From a bacterium (lineage in GTDB: Bacteria; Bacillota; Bacilli; Lactobacillales; Streptococcaceae), in contig CAJNCI010000001.1 of assembly GCA_905221215.1 (NCBI GenBank), positions 1 through 64,000 on the forward strand: a stretch of DNA of 64,000 nucleotides, read 5' to 3'. Under the pieces are notes generated by a model. It saw nothing but the letters and a program-made list of their open reading frames with translations. It was not told the origin of the DNA and did not search any database. Every line of letters starts with the position of its first letter. Position 1 is the stretch's first letter. Of the stretch, positions 36,819 to 46,832 are shown one piece after another. Made by a program: the position numbers and the translations under genes.

Positions 36819-37938
36819 AGTTTTTGAAGACAGCAACACCAAGGTTCTCAAAGACATCAACTTTGAGTTGGAAGAAGGAAAATTTTACACCCTTCTAGGC
36901 GCATCTGGTTCAGGGAAATCAACTATCCTAAACATTATTGCAGGTTTACTGGATGCGACGACAGGAGATATCATGCTAGATGGTGTCCGTATCAATGACA
37001 TCCCAACCAACAAGCGAGACGTCCATACGGTCTTCCAATCCTATGCCTTGTTTCCACATATGAATGTGTTTGAAAATGTTGCCTTTCCACTCCGCTTGCG
37101 TAAAATTGACAAGAAAGAAATCGAGCAGCGTGTAGCAGAAGTTCTCAAGATGGTTCAGTTGGAAGGTTATGAAAAACGTTCCATCCGCAAACTTTCTGGA
37201 GGACAACGTCAGCGTGTAGCCATTGCCCGCGCCATCATCAATCAACCCCGTGTGGTCTTGCTGGACGAGCCCTTGTCAGCGCTGGACTTGAAATTAAGAA
37301 CAGACATGCAGTACGAACTGCGTGAACTGCAACAACGATTGGGCATTACCTTTGTCTTTGTTACTCACGATCAGGAAGAAGCCCTTGCCATGAGTGACTG
37401 GATTTTCGTTATGAATGATGGCGAAATTGTCCAATCAGGAACACCTGTGGATATCTATGATGAGCCAATCAACCACTTTGTTGCCACCTTTATCGGTGAG
37501 TCCAACATCTTGCCAGGTACCATGATTGAGGACTACTTGGTTGAGTTTAACGGCAAACGCTTTGAAGCAGTCGATGGAGGGATGAAGCCAAATGAGCCTG
37601 TTGAGGTTGTCATTCGTCCAGAGGACTTGCGCATTACCCTTCCTGAAGAAGGCAAGCTCCAAGTTAAGGTCGATACCCAACTATTCCGTGGGGTTCACTA
37701 TGAAATTATCGCCTATGACGAACTTGGAAATGAATGGATGATTCACTCGACTCGTAAGGCTATCGTTGGTGAGGAAATCGGTCTGGACTTTGAACCAGAA
37801 GACATCCACATCATGCGTCTCAACGAAACCGAAGAAGAATTCGATGCTCGTATCGAAGAGTACGTGGAAATCGAAGAGCAAGAAGCAGGTCTGATCAATG
37901 CAATCGAGGAGGAAAGAGATGAAGAAAACAAGCTCTAA
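36781..37938 (+). CDS. potA: Spermidine/putrescine ABC transporter ATP-binding protein
   Basis: PotA energises polyamine import. The 385-residue product has Walker [10 protein letters not shown], signature [14 protein letters not shown], Walker [13 protein letters not shown] and switch [15 protein letters not shown]-terminal regulatory (TOBE-like) domain and an acidic tail follow. It begins with TTG at 36781, 10 bp after AAGGAA at 36765-36770, since the conserved core [12 protein letters not shown] starts right behind it and no later ATG fits. It is first in potABCD, and the end overlaps potB by 20 bp. Confidence 0.94.
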   Translation: MKKPIIEFKNVSKVFEDSNTKVLKDINFELEEGKFYTLLGASGSGKSTILNIIAGLLDATTGDIMLDGVRINDIPTNKRDVHTVFQSYALFPHMNVFENVAFPLRLRKIDKKEIEQRVAEVLKMVQLEGYEKRSIRKLSGGQRQRVAIARAIINQPRVVLLDEPLSALDLKLRTDMQYELRELQQRLGITFVFVTHDQEEALAMSDWIFVMNDGEIVQSGTPVDIYDEPINHFVATFIGESNILPGTMIEDYLVEFNGKRFEAVDGGMKPNEPVEVVIRPEDLRITLPEEGKLQVKVDTQLFRGVHYEIIAYDELGNEWMIHSTRKAIVGEEIGLDFEPEDIHIMRLNETEEEFDARIEEYVEIEEQEAGLINAIEEERDEENKL

Positions 37939-38725
37939 ACTCTTTGTAGTGCCCTACATGCTCTGGATTGCCCTCTTTGTGCTCGCACCCTTGGTCTTGA
38001 TTTTCGGACAATCCTTTTTCAACATCGAAGGCCAGTTCAGTTTAGAAAATTATAAATCCTACTTTGCGTCACAAAACTTGACCTATCTAAAGATGAGTTT
38101 CAACTCAGTACTTTATGCAGGGATTGTGACCCTTGTGACCCTGCTCATCAGCTATCCAACAGCCCTCTTTTTGACTCGTCTCAAACATCGTCAACTCTGG
38201 CTCATGCTGATTATTCTGCCTACCTGGATCAACCTTCTTCTTAAGGCCTATGCCTTTATCGGGATTTTTGGTCAAAATGGCTCTATTAATCAATTCTTGG
38301 AATTTATCGGAATCGGTTCACAACAGTTGCTCTTTACCGATTTCTCCTTTATCTTTGTCGCAAGCTACATCGAGCTTCCCTTTATGATTTTGCCGATTTT
38401 CAATGTCTTGGACGATATGGATAACAATCTCATCAATGCCAGCTACGACCTCGGCGCGACCAAGTGGGAGACTTTCCGTCATGTTATCTTCCCTCTATCG
38501 ATGAATGGAGTGAGAAGTGGGGTTCAGTCGGTCTTTATCCCAAGTTTGAGTCTCTTCATGCTGACCCGTTTGATTGGTGGGAACCGCGTTATCACGCTGG
38601 GAACGGCTATTGAACAGAATTTCCTGACCAATGACAACTATGGAATGGGTTCTACCATCGGTGTGATCCTCATCCTGACCATGTTCATCACCATGTGGGT
38701 GACCAAGGAAAGGAGAGAACGATGA
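37919..38725 (+). CDS. potB: Spermidine/putrescine ABC transporter permease PotB
   Basis: The 268-residue protein has about six membrane spans; the coupling loop is [20 protein letters not shown]. The ATG at 37919, inside the end of potA, has GAGGAGG just upstream; the start at 37898 lacks one. It forms the channel with PotC, whose start overlaps its stop (ATGA). Confidence 0.94.
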   Translation: MKKTSSKLFVVPYMLWIALFVLAPLVLIFGQSFFNIEGQFSLENYKSYFASQNLTYLKMSFNSVLYAGIVTLVTLLISYPTALFLTRLKHRQLWLMLIILPTWINLLLKAYAFIGIFGQNGSINQFLEFIGIGSQQLLFTDFSFIFVASYIELPFMILPIFNVLDDMDNNLINASYDLGATKWETFRHVIFPLSMNGVRSGVQSVFIPSLSLFMLTRLIGGNRVITLGTAIEQNFLTNDNYGMGSTIGVILILTMFITMWVTKERRER

Positions 38726-39495
38726 AAAAATTTGCCAACCTTTATCTAGGACTGGTCTTTCTTGTCCTCTACCTGCCGATTTTTTATCTGATTGGTTACG
38801 CCTTTAATGCAGGCAACGACATGAATAGCTTTACAGGCTTTAGCTTGAGCCATTTTAAAACTATGTTTGGCGATGGTCGTCTCATGTTGATTGTGACTCA
38901 GACCTTTTTCTTGGCCTTTCTGTCGGCCTTGATTGCGACCATTATCGGGACTTTTGGTGCCATTTACATCTACCAATCTCGTAAGAAATACCAAGAAGCC
39001 TTTCTTTCACTCAATAATATCCTCATGGTTGCGCCTGACGTTATGATTGGTGCCAGCTTCTTGATTCTCTTTACCCAACTCAAGTTTTCACTTGGCTTTT
39101 TGACCGTTCTATCTAGTCATGTGGCCTTCTCTATTCCTATCGTGGTCTTGATGGTCTTGCCTCGACTCAAGGAAATGAACGGCGACATGATTCATGCAGC
39201 CTATGACTTGGGTGCCAGTCAATTTCAAATGTTCAAGGAAATCATGCTTCCTTACTTGACACCTTCTATCATTGCAGGTTACTTCATGGCCTTTACCTAT
39301 TCGCTAGATGACTTTGCCGTGACCTTCTTTGTGACGGGAAATGGCTTTTCAACCCTCTCAGTCGAGATTTACTCTCGTGCTCGCAAGGGGATTTCGCTAG
39401 AAATCAATGCCCTTTCTGCCCTTGTCTTTCTCTTTAGTATTATCCTGGTTGTTGGATATTACTTTATCTCACGCGAGAAGGAGGAGCAAGCATGA
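38722..39495 (+). CDS. potC: Spermidine/putrescine ABC transporter permease PotC
   Basis: This 257-residue membrane protein has about six spans and the coupling loop HAAYDLGASQFQMFKEI. The ATG at 38722 overlaps the potB stop in an ATGA arrangement and follows AGGAGAG. The end overlaps potD in the same way. Confidence 0.94.
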   Translation: MKKFANLYLGLVFLVLYLPIFYLIGYAFNAGNDMNSFTGFSLSHFKTMFGDGRLMLIVTQTFFLAFLSALIATIIGTFGAIYIYQSRKKYQEAFLSLNNILMVAPDVMIGASFLILFTQLKFSLGFLTVLSSHVAFSIPIVVLMVLPRLKEMNGDMIHAAYDLGASQFQMFKEIMLPYLTPSIIAGYFMAFTYSLDDFAVTFFVTGNGFSTLSVEIYSRARKGISLEINALSALVFLFSIILVVGYYFISREKEEQA

Positions 39496-40562
39496 AAAAA
39501 CTCTATTCATTTTTAGCAGGAATTGCTGCGATTATCCTGGTCTTGTGGGGAATTGCGACTCATTTAGATAGTAAAATCAATAGCCGAGATAGCCAAAAAC
39601 TGGTTATCTACAACTGGGGTGACTATATCGATCCAGAACTCTTGGAGCAATTTACAGAAGAAACAGGAATCCAAGTCCAGTATGAGACCTTTGATTCCAA
39701 CGAAGCCATGTACACCAAAATCAAACAGGGTGGAACGACCTACGATATTGCCATCCCAAGTGAATACATGATCAATAAGATGAAGGACGAAGATCTCTTG
39801 GTACCGCTTGACTATTCAAAACTTGAAGGTCTTGAAAATATCGGGCCAGAGTTCCTCAACCAGTCCTTTGACCCAGGCAATAAATTCTCCATCCCTTACT
39901 TCTGGGGAACCTTGGGAATTGTCTACAATGAAACCATGGTCGATCAAGCACCTGAGCATTGGGATGACCTTTGGAAGCCAGAGTATAAGAACTCTATCAT
40001 GCTATTTGATGGGGCGCGTGAGGTACTGGGATTGGGACTCAATTCCCTCGGCTATAGCCTTAACTCCAAGGATTCCCAGCAGTTGGAAGAGACAGTGGAT
40101 AAGCTCTACAAGTTGACTCCAAATATCAAGGCCATCGTTGCCGACGAGATGAAGGGCTACATGATTCAGAACAACGCTGCTATCGGCGTGACCTTCTCTG
40201 GTGAAGCCAGCCAAATGCTAGAAAAAAATGAAAATCTACGCTATGTGGTACCGACAGAGGCCAGCAACCTTTGGTTTGACAATATGGTCATTCCCAAAAC
40301 AGTCAAAAACCAAGATGCAGCCTATGCCTTTATCAACTTTATGTTGAAACCCGAAAATGCTCTTAAAAATGCAGAGTATGTCGGCTATTCAACACCAAAT
40401 CTACCAGCTAAGGAACTGCTCCCAGAGGAGAAAAAAGAAGATAAGGCCTTCTATCCTGATGCTGAAACCATGAAACACCTAGAAGTTTATGAAAAATTTG
40501 ACCATAAATGGACAGGAAAATATAGCGACCTCTTCCTACAGTTTAAAATGTATCGGAAGTAG
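39492..40562 (+). CDS. potD: Spermidine/putrescine-binding protein PotD
   Basis: PotD captures polyamines outside the cell. The 356-residue product has an N-terminal hydrophobic segment (about 5-23) but no lipobox cysteine, so it is probably held by its signal anchor or released. The ligand-binding lobes show LVIYNWGDYIDPELLEQF and IPYFWGTLGIVYNE, typical of the PotD/PotF group. It starts within the potC stop and ends the operon; a terminator follows. Confidence 0.94.
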   Translation: MKKLYSFLAGIAAIILVLWGIATHLDSKINSRDSQKLVIYNWGDYIDPELLEQFTEETGIQVQYETFDSNEAMYTKIKQGGTTYDIAIPSEYMINKMKDEDLLVPLDYSKLEGLENIGPEFLNQSFDPGNKFSIPYFWGTLGIVYNETMVDQAPEHWDDLWKPEYKNSIMLFDGAREVLGLGLNSLGYSLNSKDSQQLEETVDKLYKLTPNIKAIVADEMKGYMIQNNAAIGVTFSGEASQMLEKNENLRYVVPTEASNLWFDNMVIPKTVKNQDAAYAFINFMLKPENALKNAEYVGYSTPNLPAKELLPEEKKEDKAFYPDAETMKHLEVYEKFDHKWTGKYSDLFLQFKMYRK

Positions 40563-40580
40563 GAATAGAATGTAAGAAAA

Positions 40581-40608
40581 TGAATCAGTCAAGCTGGTTC
40601 GTTTTTTA
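40581..40608 (+). terminator. Terminator after potD
   Basis: GAATCAG and CTGGTTC form a 7-bp stem, followed by GTTTTTTATG. Confidence 0.75.
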
Positions 40609-40711
40609 TGTAAAAGGCAATTTTTATAAAGGTATCTTTTTCTATGATAGTTGCTTATTTTCTTGCCTAGTAGTATACTAAGCTTAACCTTACAGAAAGC
40701 GGTAACAAATA

Positions 40712-40963
40712 ATGAAACTGTCTACTTTTTTCAAAAAAAGTTTCTGGCCAACCTTTTTGACTGTTCAGCAAACTGTTATACTATTCTATCTAAAGGATGG
40801 TTTGGATCGATAATATCTAACAACTGAGTCTATATATTTGGTGATAGGAAACTTTATATTTGCAAATATTTGCGTAGCTATCTTTAGCAATTCGAAAACT
40901 TGGGATAAAAGTTGGGATAAAAAGAAAAATGGCAGTAAGAAAAAATATATCTTGAAAAAGTAA
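40712..40963 (+). pseudogene. Small membrane-like gene with one internal stop
   Basis: ATG at 40712 opens a frame of 33 codons (MKLSTFFKKSFWPTFLTVQQ and on) that is broken by TAA at 40811-40813. The same frame continues for 50 codons, with a hydrophobic piece IYLVIGNFIFANICVAIF and a lysine-rich end, to TAA at 40961. Composition looks coding on both sides of the stop, so one nonsense change seems likely. The original product would be about 83 residues with two membrane segments and unknown function. Confidence 0.6.
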
Positions 40964-41008
40964 TCTGAGATGTAGGGAACGGGTTATTTAAATGGGAATC
41001 ATTTCCAG

Positions 41009-41037
41009 TTGACGCAAGCTTAAAAAAACGTTATAAT
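41009..41037 (+). promoter_or_regulatory. Promoter of the T-box/alaS unit
   Basis: TTGACG (41009-41014), 17 bp, TATAAT (41032-41037). Confidence 0.8.
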
Positions 41038-41054
41038 AAGAAAGTTGAGAATTG

Positions 41055-41222
41055 ATTTTCAGTTGTCTTAGTCCAGAGAAATGGCGGTGCTGCGAGCCAT
41101 CTAAGCTAGGAAGTCATGCTACTCAATCATACAATTGCATAAGAATAAGAGAATGACAAGTTCATTGAATGAAGGTGGTACCGCGGTTTTTCGCCCTTCG
41201 TGATATGAGCTTGTCTTTTGGT
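41055..41222 (+). promoter_or_regulatory. T-box leader (tRNA-sensing riboswitch), alanine type
   Basis: The diagnostic T-box AAGGTGGTACCGCG is at 41172-41185 and pairs with the free acceptor end of uncharged tRNA. Upstream are stem I features (GGCGGTGCTGCGAGCC). The final stem GACAAGTTCAT / ATGAGCTTGTC runs into TTTT, forming the terminator. Specificity for alanine is inferred from alaS downstream; I did not fix the specifier codon. Confidence 0.88.
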
Positions 41223-41236
41223 TTTTGGAGGTGTTG

Positions 41237-41722
41237 ATGAAAACATTTCTTGTCAAACAAAAGTTTCGTCTTGGAGGCGAACGTTTCGCTATCAAGGATG
41301 ACAGGGGAGAAATCGCCTATCAGGTAGAGGGATCATTTTTTAAGATTCCCAAAACTTTTACTATCTATGATGCATTTGGTAACCAAGTCAGTGAGATTAG
41401 TAAAGAGATTTGGACCCTACTTCCTCGTTTTGAGATTCAGCTTCAGGACGGATCGAGTTTTGTCATTCGTAAGAAGTTGACCTTCTGGCGAGATAAGTAT
41501 GAGTTTGATAATCTGGGGCTTCGTATCGAGGGCAATATCTGGGATTTGAATTTCAAATTGCTGGATGATCGCGATCAGTTGATTGCAGAAATTAAAAAGG
41601 AACTCTTCCATCTGACCTCTACCTATAACGTAACAGTCCTTGAGGATTCTTATGCAGACCTAGTCATTTCCCTCTGTGTCGCGATTGACTATGTGGAAAT
41701 GCTGGAAAGCCAATCACATTAA
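41237..41722 (+). CDS. LURP-one-related family protein
   Basis: This 161-residue product resembles the LURP-one-related/YxjI group: a tubby-like beta barrel with FLVKQKFRLGGERFAIKD at the start and repeated short strands. The role is unknown. The ATG at 41237 follows GGAGG at 41227-41231. It sits between the T-box leader and alaS, with 21 bp to alaS, so it should be transcribed when uncharged alanine tRNA builds up. Confidence 0.82.
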   Translation: MKTFLVKQKFRLGGERFAIKDDRGEIAYQVEGSFFKIPKTFTIYDAFGNQVSEISKEIWTLLPRFEIQLQDGSSFVIRKKLTFWRDKYEFDNLGLRIEGNIWDLNFKLLDDRDQLIAEIKKELFHLTSTYNVTVLEDSYADLVISLCVAIDYVEMLESQSH

Positions 41723-41743
41723 ACAAGTAAATAAGGAGACAAT

Positions 41744-44362
41744 ATGAAACAACTATCTAGTGCACAAGTACGCCAAATGTGGCTTGATTTCTGGGCGACC
41801 AAAGGTCACTCTGTAGAACCATCAGTGAGTTTGGTTCCTGTAAATGATCCAACACTGTTGTGGATCAACTCTGGGGTAGCAACCCTTAAGAAATACTTTG
41901 ACGGGACAATCATCCCTGAAAATCCACGTATTACCAATGCCCAAAAGGCTATTCGTACCAACGATATTGAAAACGTAGGGAAGACTGCACGTCACCATAC
42001 CATGTTTGAAATGCTGGGGAACTTCTCTATCGGGGATTACTTCCGTGATGAAGCCATCACTTGGGCTTATGAACTTTTGACAAGCCCTGAATGGTTTGAT
42101 TTTCCAGCTGAAAAACTTTATATGACATACTATCCAGAAGACAAAGATTCATACAATCGTTGGATTGAAGTGGGAGTGGACCCAAGTCACTTGATCCCAA
42201 TCGAGGACAACTTTTGGGAAATCGGTGCAGGACCTTCTGGACCAGATACAGAAATCTTCTTTGACCGTGGAGAAGTCTTTGACCCAGAAAATATCGGTCT
42301 TCGTCTTCTTGCAGAAGATATCGAAAACGACCGTTATATCGAAATCTGGAATATCGTTTTGTCACAATTTAACGCAGACCCTGCTGTTCCTCGTAGCGAG
42401 TACAAGGAATTGCCACATAAGAACATTGATACGGGCGCTGGTTTGGAGCGTTTGGTGGCAGTTATCCAAGGGGCTAAGACAAACTTTGAAACAGACCTCT
42501 TCATGCCGATTATCCGTGAAGTTGAGAAATTGTCTGGTAAGGTTTATGACCAAGATGGCGACAACATGAGCTTTAAGGTCATCGCTGACCACATCCGTTC
42601 TCTTTCATTTGCCATCGGTGATGGTGCCCTTCCAGGAAATGAAGGCCGCGGTTATGTCCTTCGTCGTCTTCTCCGTCGTGCTTCTATGCATGGTCAAAAA
42701 CTGGGAATCAACGAGCCATTCCTTTACAAACTCGTTCCAACTGTTGGAAAAATTATGGAAAGCTACTACCCAGAAGTGCTTGAAAAACGTGACTTTATCG
42801 AAAAAATCGTTAAAAGCGAAGAAGAGTCATTTGCTCGTACCCTTCACTCAGGTCAACATTTTGCCCAAGGTATCGTAGCTGACTTGAAAGGAAAAGGTCA
42901 ATCTGTCATCGCTGGTTCAGATGTCTTCAAACTTTATGATACTTATGGATTCCCAGTTGAATTGACTGAAGAAATCGCTGAAGAAGCTGGTATGACTGTA
43001 GACCGTGAAGGATTTGAAGCAGCCATGAAAGAACAGCAAGAACGCGCGCGTGCCTCAGCTGTTAAAGGTGGTTCAATGGGTATGCAAAATGAAACCCTTC
43101 AAAACATCACAGTGGAGAGCCGCTTTAACTATGAAGCATCACAATTGTCTTCTAAATTGGTGGCTATCGTGGCTGACAATGCAGAAGCAGAAGCTGTTTC
43201 AGAAGGAACTGCCTCTCTTATCTTTGCGGAAACGCCATTCTACGCTGAAATGGGTGGACAGGTAGCTGACCACGGACAAATCTTGGATGAGTCAGGCAAG
43301 GTTGTGGCTACTGTGACAAATGTTCAAAAAGCTCCAAACGGACAGGCTCTTCACACTGTTGATGTCCTTGCACCGCTTGCCTTGAACCAAGAATATACCT
43401 TGGCAATCGATACCAATCGTCGTCACCGTGTCATGAAAAACCACACTGCAACTCACCTGCTTCACGCTGCTCTTCACAATATCCTTGGAAACCATGCGAC
43501 ACAAGCAGGATCACTTAACGAAGTTGAATTCCTTCGCTTTGACTTTACCCACTTCCAAGCAGTAACTGCTGAAGAATTGCGTGCGATTGAACAGCAAGTC
43601 AACGAAAAAATCTGGGAAGCTCTTGAAGTTAAGACAGTTGAAACGGATATTGACACTGCCAAGGAAATGGGAGCGATGGCCCTCTTTGGTGAGAAATACG
43701 GCAAGGAAGTCCGTGTTGTTACTATCGGTGACTACTCTATCGAGCTTTGTGGTGGTACCCACGTTGGTAACACTTCTGAGATTGGTCTCTTCAAGATTGT
43801 CAAAGAAGAAGGTATCGGATCAGGAACTCGCCGTATCTTGGCAGTGACTGGTAAGGAAGCCTTTGAAGCCTACCGTGAACAAGAAGACGCTCTTAAAGCT
43901 GTTGCAGCAACCCTTAAAGCACCTCAACTTAAAGAAGTACCTCACAAGGTGGAAGGACTTCAAGAACAACTTCGTCAACTTCAAAAAGAAAATGCTGAGT
44001 TGAAAGAAAAAGCCGCAGCTGCAGCCGCAGGCGACATCTTCAAGGATGTTAAGGAAGTCAACGGTCACCGTTACATTGCTAGCCAAGTATCTGTATCAGA
44101 TGCAGGTGCCCTTCGTACCTTTGCGGACAATTGGAAACAAAAAGATTACTCTGATCTTCTTGTCCTAGTTGCTGCTATCGGTGACAAAGTCAATGTCCTT
44201 GTAGCAAGCAAGACAAAAGGCCTTCATGCAGGAAACCTTGTCAAAGAATTAGCACCAATCGTCGATGGACGTGGTGGTGGTAAACCAGACATGGCCATGG
44301 CAGGAGGAAGCAACCAAGCTAAAATCCAAGAATTGTTGGATGCGGTAGAAGGTAAATTGTAA
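41744..44362 (+). CDS. alaS: Alanine--tRNA ligase
   Basis: AlaRS charges tRNA-Ala and edits mischarged Ser/Gly. The 872-residue protein is full length. It has the class II catalytic core (residues 1-250, with [20 protein letters not shown]), an editing domain with [11 protein letters not shown] and the zinc-binding CGGTHVGN, and a C-terminal C-Ala domain ending [19 protein letters not shown] precedes the ATG. It is controlled by the T-box upstream, together with the LURP-one gene. Confidence 0.97.
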   Translation: MKQLSSAQVRQMWLDFWATKGHSVEPSVSLVPVNDPTLLWINSGVATLKKYFDGTIIPENPRITNAQKAIRTNDIENVGKTARHHTMFEMLGNFSIGDYFRDEAITWAYELLTSPEWFDFPAEKLYMTYYPEDKDSYNRWIEVGVDPSHLIPIEDNFWEIGAGPSGPDTEIFFDRGEVFDPENIGLRLLAEDIENDRYIEIWNIVLSQFNADPAVPRSEYKELPHKNIDTGAGLERLVAVIQGAKTNFETDLFMPIIREVEKLSGKVYDQDGDNMSFKVIADHIRSLSFAIGDGALPGNEGRGYVLRRLLRRASMHGQKLGINEPFLYKLVPTVGKIMESYYPEVLEKRDFIEKIVKSEEESFARTLHSGQHFAQGIVADLKGKGQSVIAGSDVFKLYDTYGFPVELTEEIAEEAGMTVDREGFEAAMKEQQERARASAVKGGSMGMQNETLQNITVESRFNYEASQLSSKLVAIVADNAEAEAVSEGTASLIFAETPFYAEMGGQVADHGQILDESGKVVATVTNVQKAPNGQALHTVDVLAPLALNQEYTLAIDTNRRHRVMKNHTATHLLHAALHNILGNHATQAGSLNEVEFLRFDFTHFQAVTAEELRAIEQQVNEKIWEALEVKTVETDIDTAKEMGAMALFGEKYGKEVRVVTIGDYSIELCGGTHVGNTSEIGLFKIVKEEGIGSGTRRILAVTGKEAFEAYREQEDALKAVAATLKAPQLKEVPHKVEGLQEQLRQLQKENAELKEKAAAAAAGDIFKDVKEVNGHRYIASQVSVSDAGALRTFADNWKQKDYSDLLVLVAAIGDKVNVLVASKTKGLHAGNLVKELAPIVDGRGGGKPDMAMAGGSNQAKIQELLDAVEGKL

Positions 44363-44367
44363 GAAAA

Positions 44368-44398
44368 CAAAGATCTATCCATTTGGGTAGGTCTTTTT
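44368..44398 (+). terminator. Terminator after alaS
   Basis: AAAGA-CTA-CC pairs with GG-TAG-TCTTT around ATTT, followed by TTC. Confidence 0.75.
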
Positions 44399-44406
44399 CA
44401 TACTTA

Positions 44407-44435
44407 AAAAGCCAAATCCAATTGGATCTGGCTTG
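44407..44435 (-). terminator. Terminator of the alpha-amylase gene
   Basis: AAGCCAAATCC and GGATCTGGCTT make an 11-bp stem with one mismatch around AATT; on the minus strand it ends in TTTTTAAG. Confidence 0.75.
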
Positions 44436-44449
44436 ATTATTATGATCTA

Positions 44450-45904
44450 TTAGATTGTCTTGGCTGCCCAGACACTTACAGATCTTTCTGAGACTGGGAA
44501 TTGTCCATAACCTTCTTCATTAATTGTAACTTGACCTTGGTGGTTTCCAAGTAAATCTACAAAAGTTTGATTAGCCCATTCTTGACCGACAAACATTGAC
44601 TTGCTGTTTTCTTGGTCATTTGAGATAAGGACTGCGATTGGGGATTGATTTTCAGCACCTGAACGAACCCAACCGATACAGTTTGCGTCATCAAAGTAGT
44701 CTGTTTGTTCTCCATAGGCCAAGTCTTTTCGGATGGCTAGGAGGCGGCCAAGGACTTCTTTGAAGTCTTGTTGAGCATACTGCCCTGAAATACCATAGTA
44801 GTCGCCGTAAAAGACACATGGCAGTCCATTTTGACGTAACAGAATGAGGGCATAGGCTGCTGGTTTGAACCATTCTTCAACAGTAGACTCAAGGGCTTGT
44901 CCTCGTTGCGTATCATGGTTGTCGACAAAGGTTACAGCCTTGTCGGGCTTGAGTTCAACCAAGCTATCTGTAAAAATACCACGAAGGTCATAGTTGGAAC
45001 CAGCTCGGCTAGCATCAAAGAGATTCTGGTGGAGTCGAACATCGACAAGGTCAAATCGTTCTTCTGTTTTTTCAAGATAGTCTAGGTTGGCTTCCTTGTC
45101 AGGGTTCCAAAATTCACCAAAAACATAGAAATCCTCACCGTATTTTTCCTTCATATCGCGGATGAAATTGCGCATAAAGAAGGAGTCGATGTGTTTGACG
45201 GCATCCAAGCGGAAACCAGCTACACCAGTGGTTTCCATGAACCAGTCAGCCCAGTCATAGATATTTTTGATCACTTCAGGATGCTTAAAGTCTAGGTCGG
45301 CATACATGAGGTAGTCGTAGTTTCCGTTTTCATTATCGACCAATTCCTCGTTAGCCCAGCCCTTGTTGTCTCCTTGAATCAGGTAAATCCCAGACTTACG
45401 GCGTTTGGCATCATAGTCAGTACCTGTGAAGTGGTACCAGTGCCAGTGGAAGTCATTGTAGGTATCTTGGCGACCATCGAAGGTAAAGCTAGTCCATCCA
45501 TTGATGGTGAAGGGTTCTCCAAGTTCCACTGTACGGTCTACAGGGTCCACTTCGATAACCTGAAAGGCTTCCATGTGATCGGCCGCAGCCTTGTGGTTGA
45601 GAACCACATCGGCCATTGGTTGAATTCCCTGTGCTTTTAGGGCTTGAATCGCTTGAAGATAGTCTTCTTTGAAACCATACTTGGTGCGGACAGTCCCTTT
45701 TTGGTTAAACTCTCCAAGGTCAAATAAGTCATAGACCCCATAGCCCACATCTTTTTCATTGGTAGCCTTAAAAGCTGGTGGCATCCAGACGTGACTAATT
45801 CCCAGATCAGCTAGGTGTGGAGCATCTTCAGCCAGACGCGTCCAGTGCTGGCCGTCGTGGGGCAGATACCATTCAAAGTATTGAATGAGTGTTTGATTTT
45901 GCAT
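44450..45904 (-). CDS. Cytoplasmic alpha-amylase (GH13)
   Basis: The 484-residue enzyme has no signal peptide, so it acts on imported maltodextrins or glycogen inside the cell. GH13 catalytic residues are visible: Asp234 in GFRLDAVKHI, Glu264 in VFGEFW and Asp331 in FVDNHDTQ. The C-terminal beta domain ends SVSVWAAK. The start at 45904 follows AGAGGA on the minus strand. A MalR-type operator lies 56-71 bp upstream of the start, around its likely -35, pointing to control by maltose or carbon source. Confidence 0.93.
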   Translation of the reverse strand: MQNQTLIQYFEWYLPHDGQHWTRLAEDAPHLADLGISHVWMPPAFKATNEKDVGYGVYDLFDLGEFNQKGTVRTKYGFKEDYLQAIQALKAQGIQPMADVVLNHKAAADHMEAFQVIEVDPVDRTVELGEPFTINGWTSFTFDGRQDTYNDFHWHWYHFTGTDYDAKRRKSGIYLIQGDNKGWANEELVDNENGNYDYLMYADLDFKHPEVIKNIYDWADWFMETTGVAGFRLDAVKHIDSFFMRNFIRDMKEKYGEDFYVFGEFWNPDKEANLDYLEKTEERFDLVDVRLHQNLFDASRAGSNYDLRGIFTDSLVELKPDKAVTFVDNHDTQRGQALESTVEEWFKPAAYALILLRQNGLPCVFYGDYYGISGQYAQQDFKEVLGRLLAIRKDLAYGEQTDYFDDANCIGWVRSGAENQSPIAVLISNDQENSKSMFVGQEWANQTFVDLLGNHQGQVTINEEGYGQFPVSERSVSVWAAKTI

Positions 45905-45942
45905 TGTTTTTCCTCTTACTTGTCAATCTTGTTCTTTATTCT

Positions 45943-45948
45943 ATCATA
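45943..45948 (-). promoter_or_regulatory. Alpha-amylase promoter -10
   Basis: On the minus strand TATGAT lies 39 bp before the ATG. The operator at 45960-45975 covers the expected -35 region. Confidence 0.5.
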
Positions 45949-45959
45949 AAGTATCTCCT

Positions 45960-45975
45960 AACGCAAACGTTTGCG
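45960..45975 (-). promoter_or_regulatory. MalR/LacI-type operator
   Basis: The minus strand reads CGCAAACGTTTGCGTT, with the perfect palindrome CGCAAACGTTTGCG. This equals the MalR operator described for pneumococcus, as I remember it, and also fits a loose CcpA cre site. It lies between the amylase and the divergent ABC gene. Confidence 0.8.
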
Positions 45976-46042
45976 CAAAATAGAAGGAAACTATTTTAAC
46001 TACTTAAAATAAAGTATTGATTTTTTTGTATCAAAGTGCTAG

Positions 46043-46048
46043 TATAAT
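46043..46048 (+). promoter_or_regulatory. -10 of the ABC transporter operon
   Basis: TATAAT is 35 bp before the ATPase ATG. A clear -35 box at good spacing was not found (TTGATT at 46017-46022 is 20 bp away). Confidence 0.45.
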
Positions 46049-46082
46049 AGTATGTAATATAGATAAAGATAGGAGTCATCCC

Positions 46083-46832
46083 ATGATTGAATTTCAAAAT
46101 GTTAGTAAGTTGTATGGTGATAAAGAGGCCTTGAGCAATCTCAATTTGCAGATTGAAAATGGGGAGATTATGGGCTTGATTGGCCATAATGGGGCTGGAA
46201 AATCAACCACCATAAAATCGCTAGTCAGTATTATTTCACCCAGCAGTGGTCGTATTTTGGTAGATGGTCAGGATTTATCGGAAAATCGCTTGGCTATTAA
46301 ACGAAAGATTGGCTATGTAGCAGACTCGCCTGACTTATTTTTACGCTTAACGGCCAATGAATTTTGGGAATTGATTGCTTCATCCTATGATCTGACTAGC
46401 TCTGACTTGGAGGCTAGTCTAGCTAGGCTATTGAAAATTTTTGATTTTGCTGAAAACCGCTATCAGGTCATTGAAACTTTTTCTCACGGAATGCGTCAGA
46501 AAGTCTTTGTCATCGGGGCACTCTTGTCCGATCCCGATATTTGGGTCTTGGACGAACCCTTGACTGGTTTGGATCCCCAGGCTGCCTTTGATTTGAAACA
46601 GATGATGAAGGAACATGCGCAAAAAGGCAAGACAGTCTTGTTTTCAACCCATGTCCTAGAGGTAGCCGAGCAAGTCTGTGATCGGATTGCCATTTTAAAA
46701 AAGGGGCATTTGATTTATTGTGGTAGTGTAGAGGACTTGAGAAAAGACCATCCAGACCAGTCTTTAGAAAGTATCTACCTTAGCCTTGCTGGTAGAAAAG
46801 AGGAGGTTTCAGATGCGTCTCAAGATCATTAA
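46083..46832 (+). CDS. ABC transporter ATP-binding protein
   Basis: The 249-residue ATPase has Walker A GHNGAGKST, the signature region FSHGMRQKV, Walker B IWVLDEPLTGLDP and switch FSTHVLEVAEQ. The signature is FSHGM rather than LSGGQ, a form common in ABC-2 type exporters of this length. AGGAG precedes the ATG at 46083; upstream start at 46017 is inside the promoter. It overlaps the permease gene by 20 bp. Substrate unknown. Confidence 0.9.
   Translation: MIEFQNVSKLYGDKEALSNLNLQIENGEIMGLIGHNGAGKSTTIKSLVSIISPSSGRILVDGQDLSENRLAIKRKIGYVADSPDLFLRLTANEFWELIASSYDLTSSDLEASLARLLKIFDFAENRYQVIETFSHGMRQKVFVIGALLSDPDIWVLDEPLTGLDPQAAFDLKQMMKEHAQKGKTVLFSTHVLEVAEQVCDRIAILKKGHLIYCGSVEDLRKDHPDQSLESIYLSLAGRKEEVSDASQDH

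Noticed and set aside
38105-38293. Minus-strand small frame inside potB
   Set aside because: It has no start signals and lies wholly within a well-supported gene, as do the other opposite-strand frames in the pst, pot, aro and alaS genes.
41237-41722. Leader peptide of the T-box
   Set aside because: It is a 161-residue folded-protein gene after the terminator, not a leader peptide.
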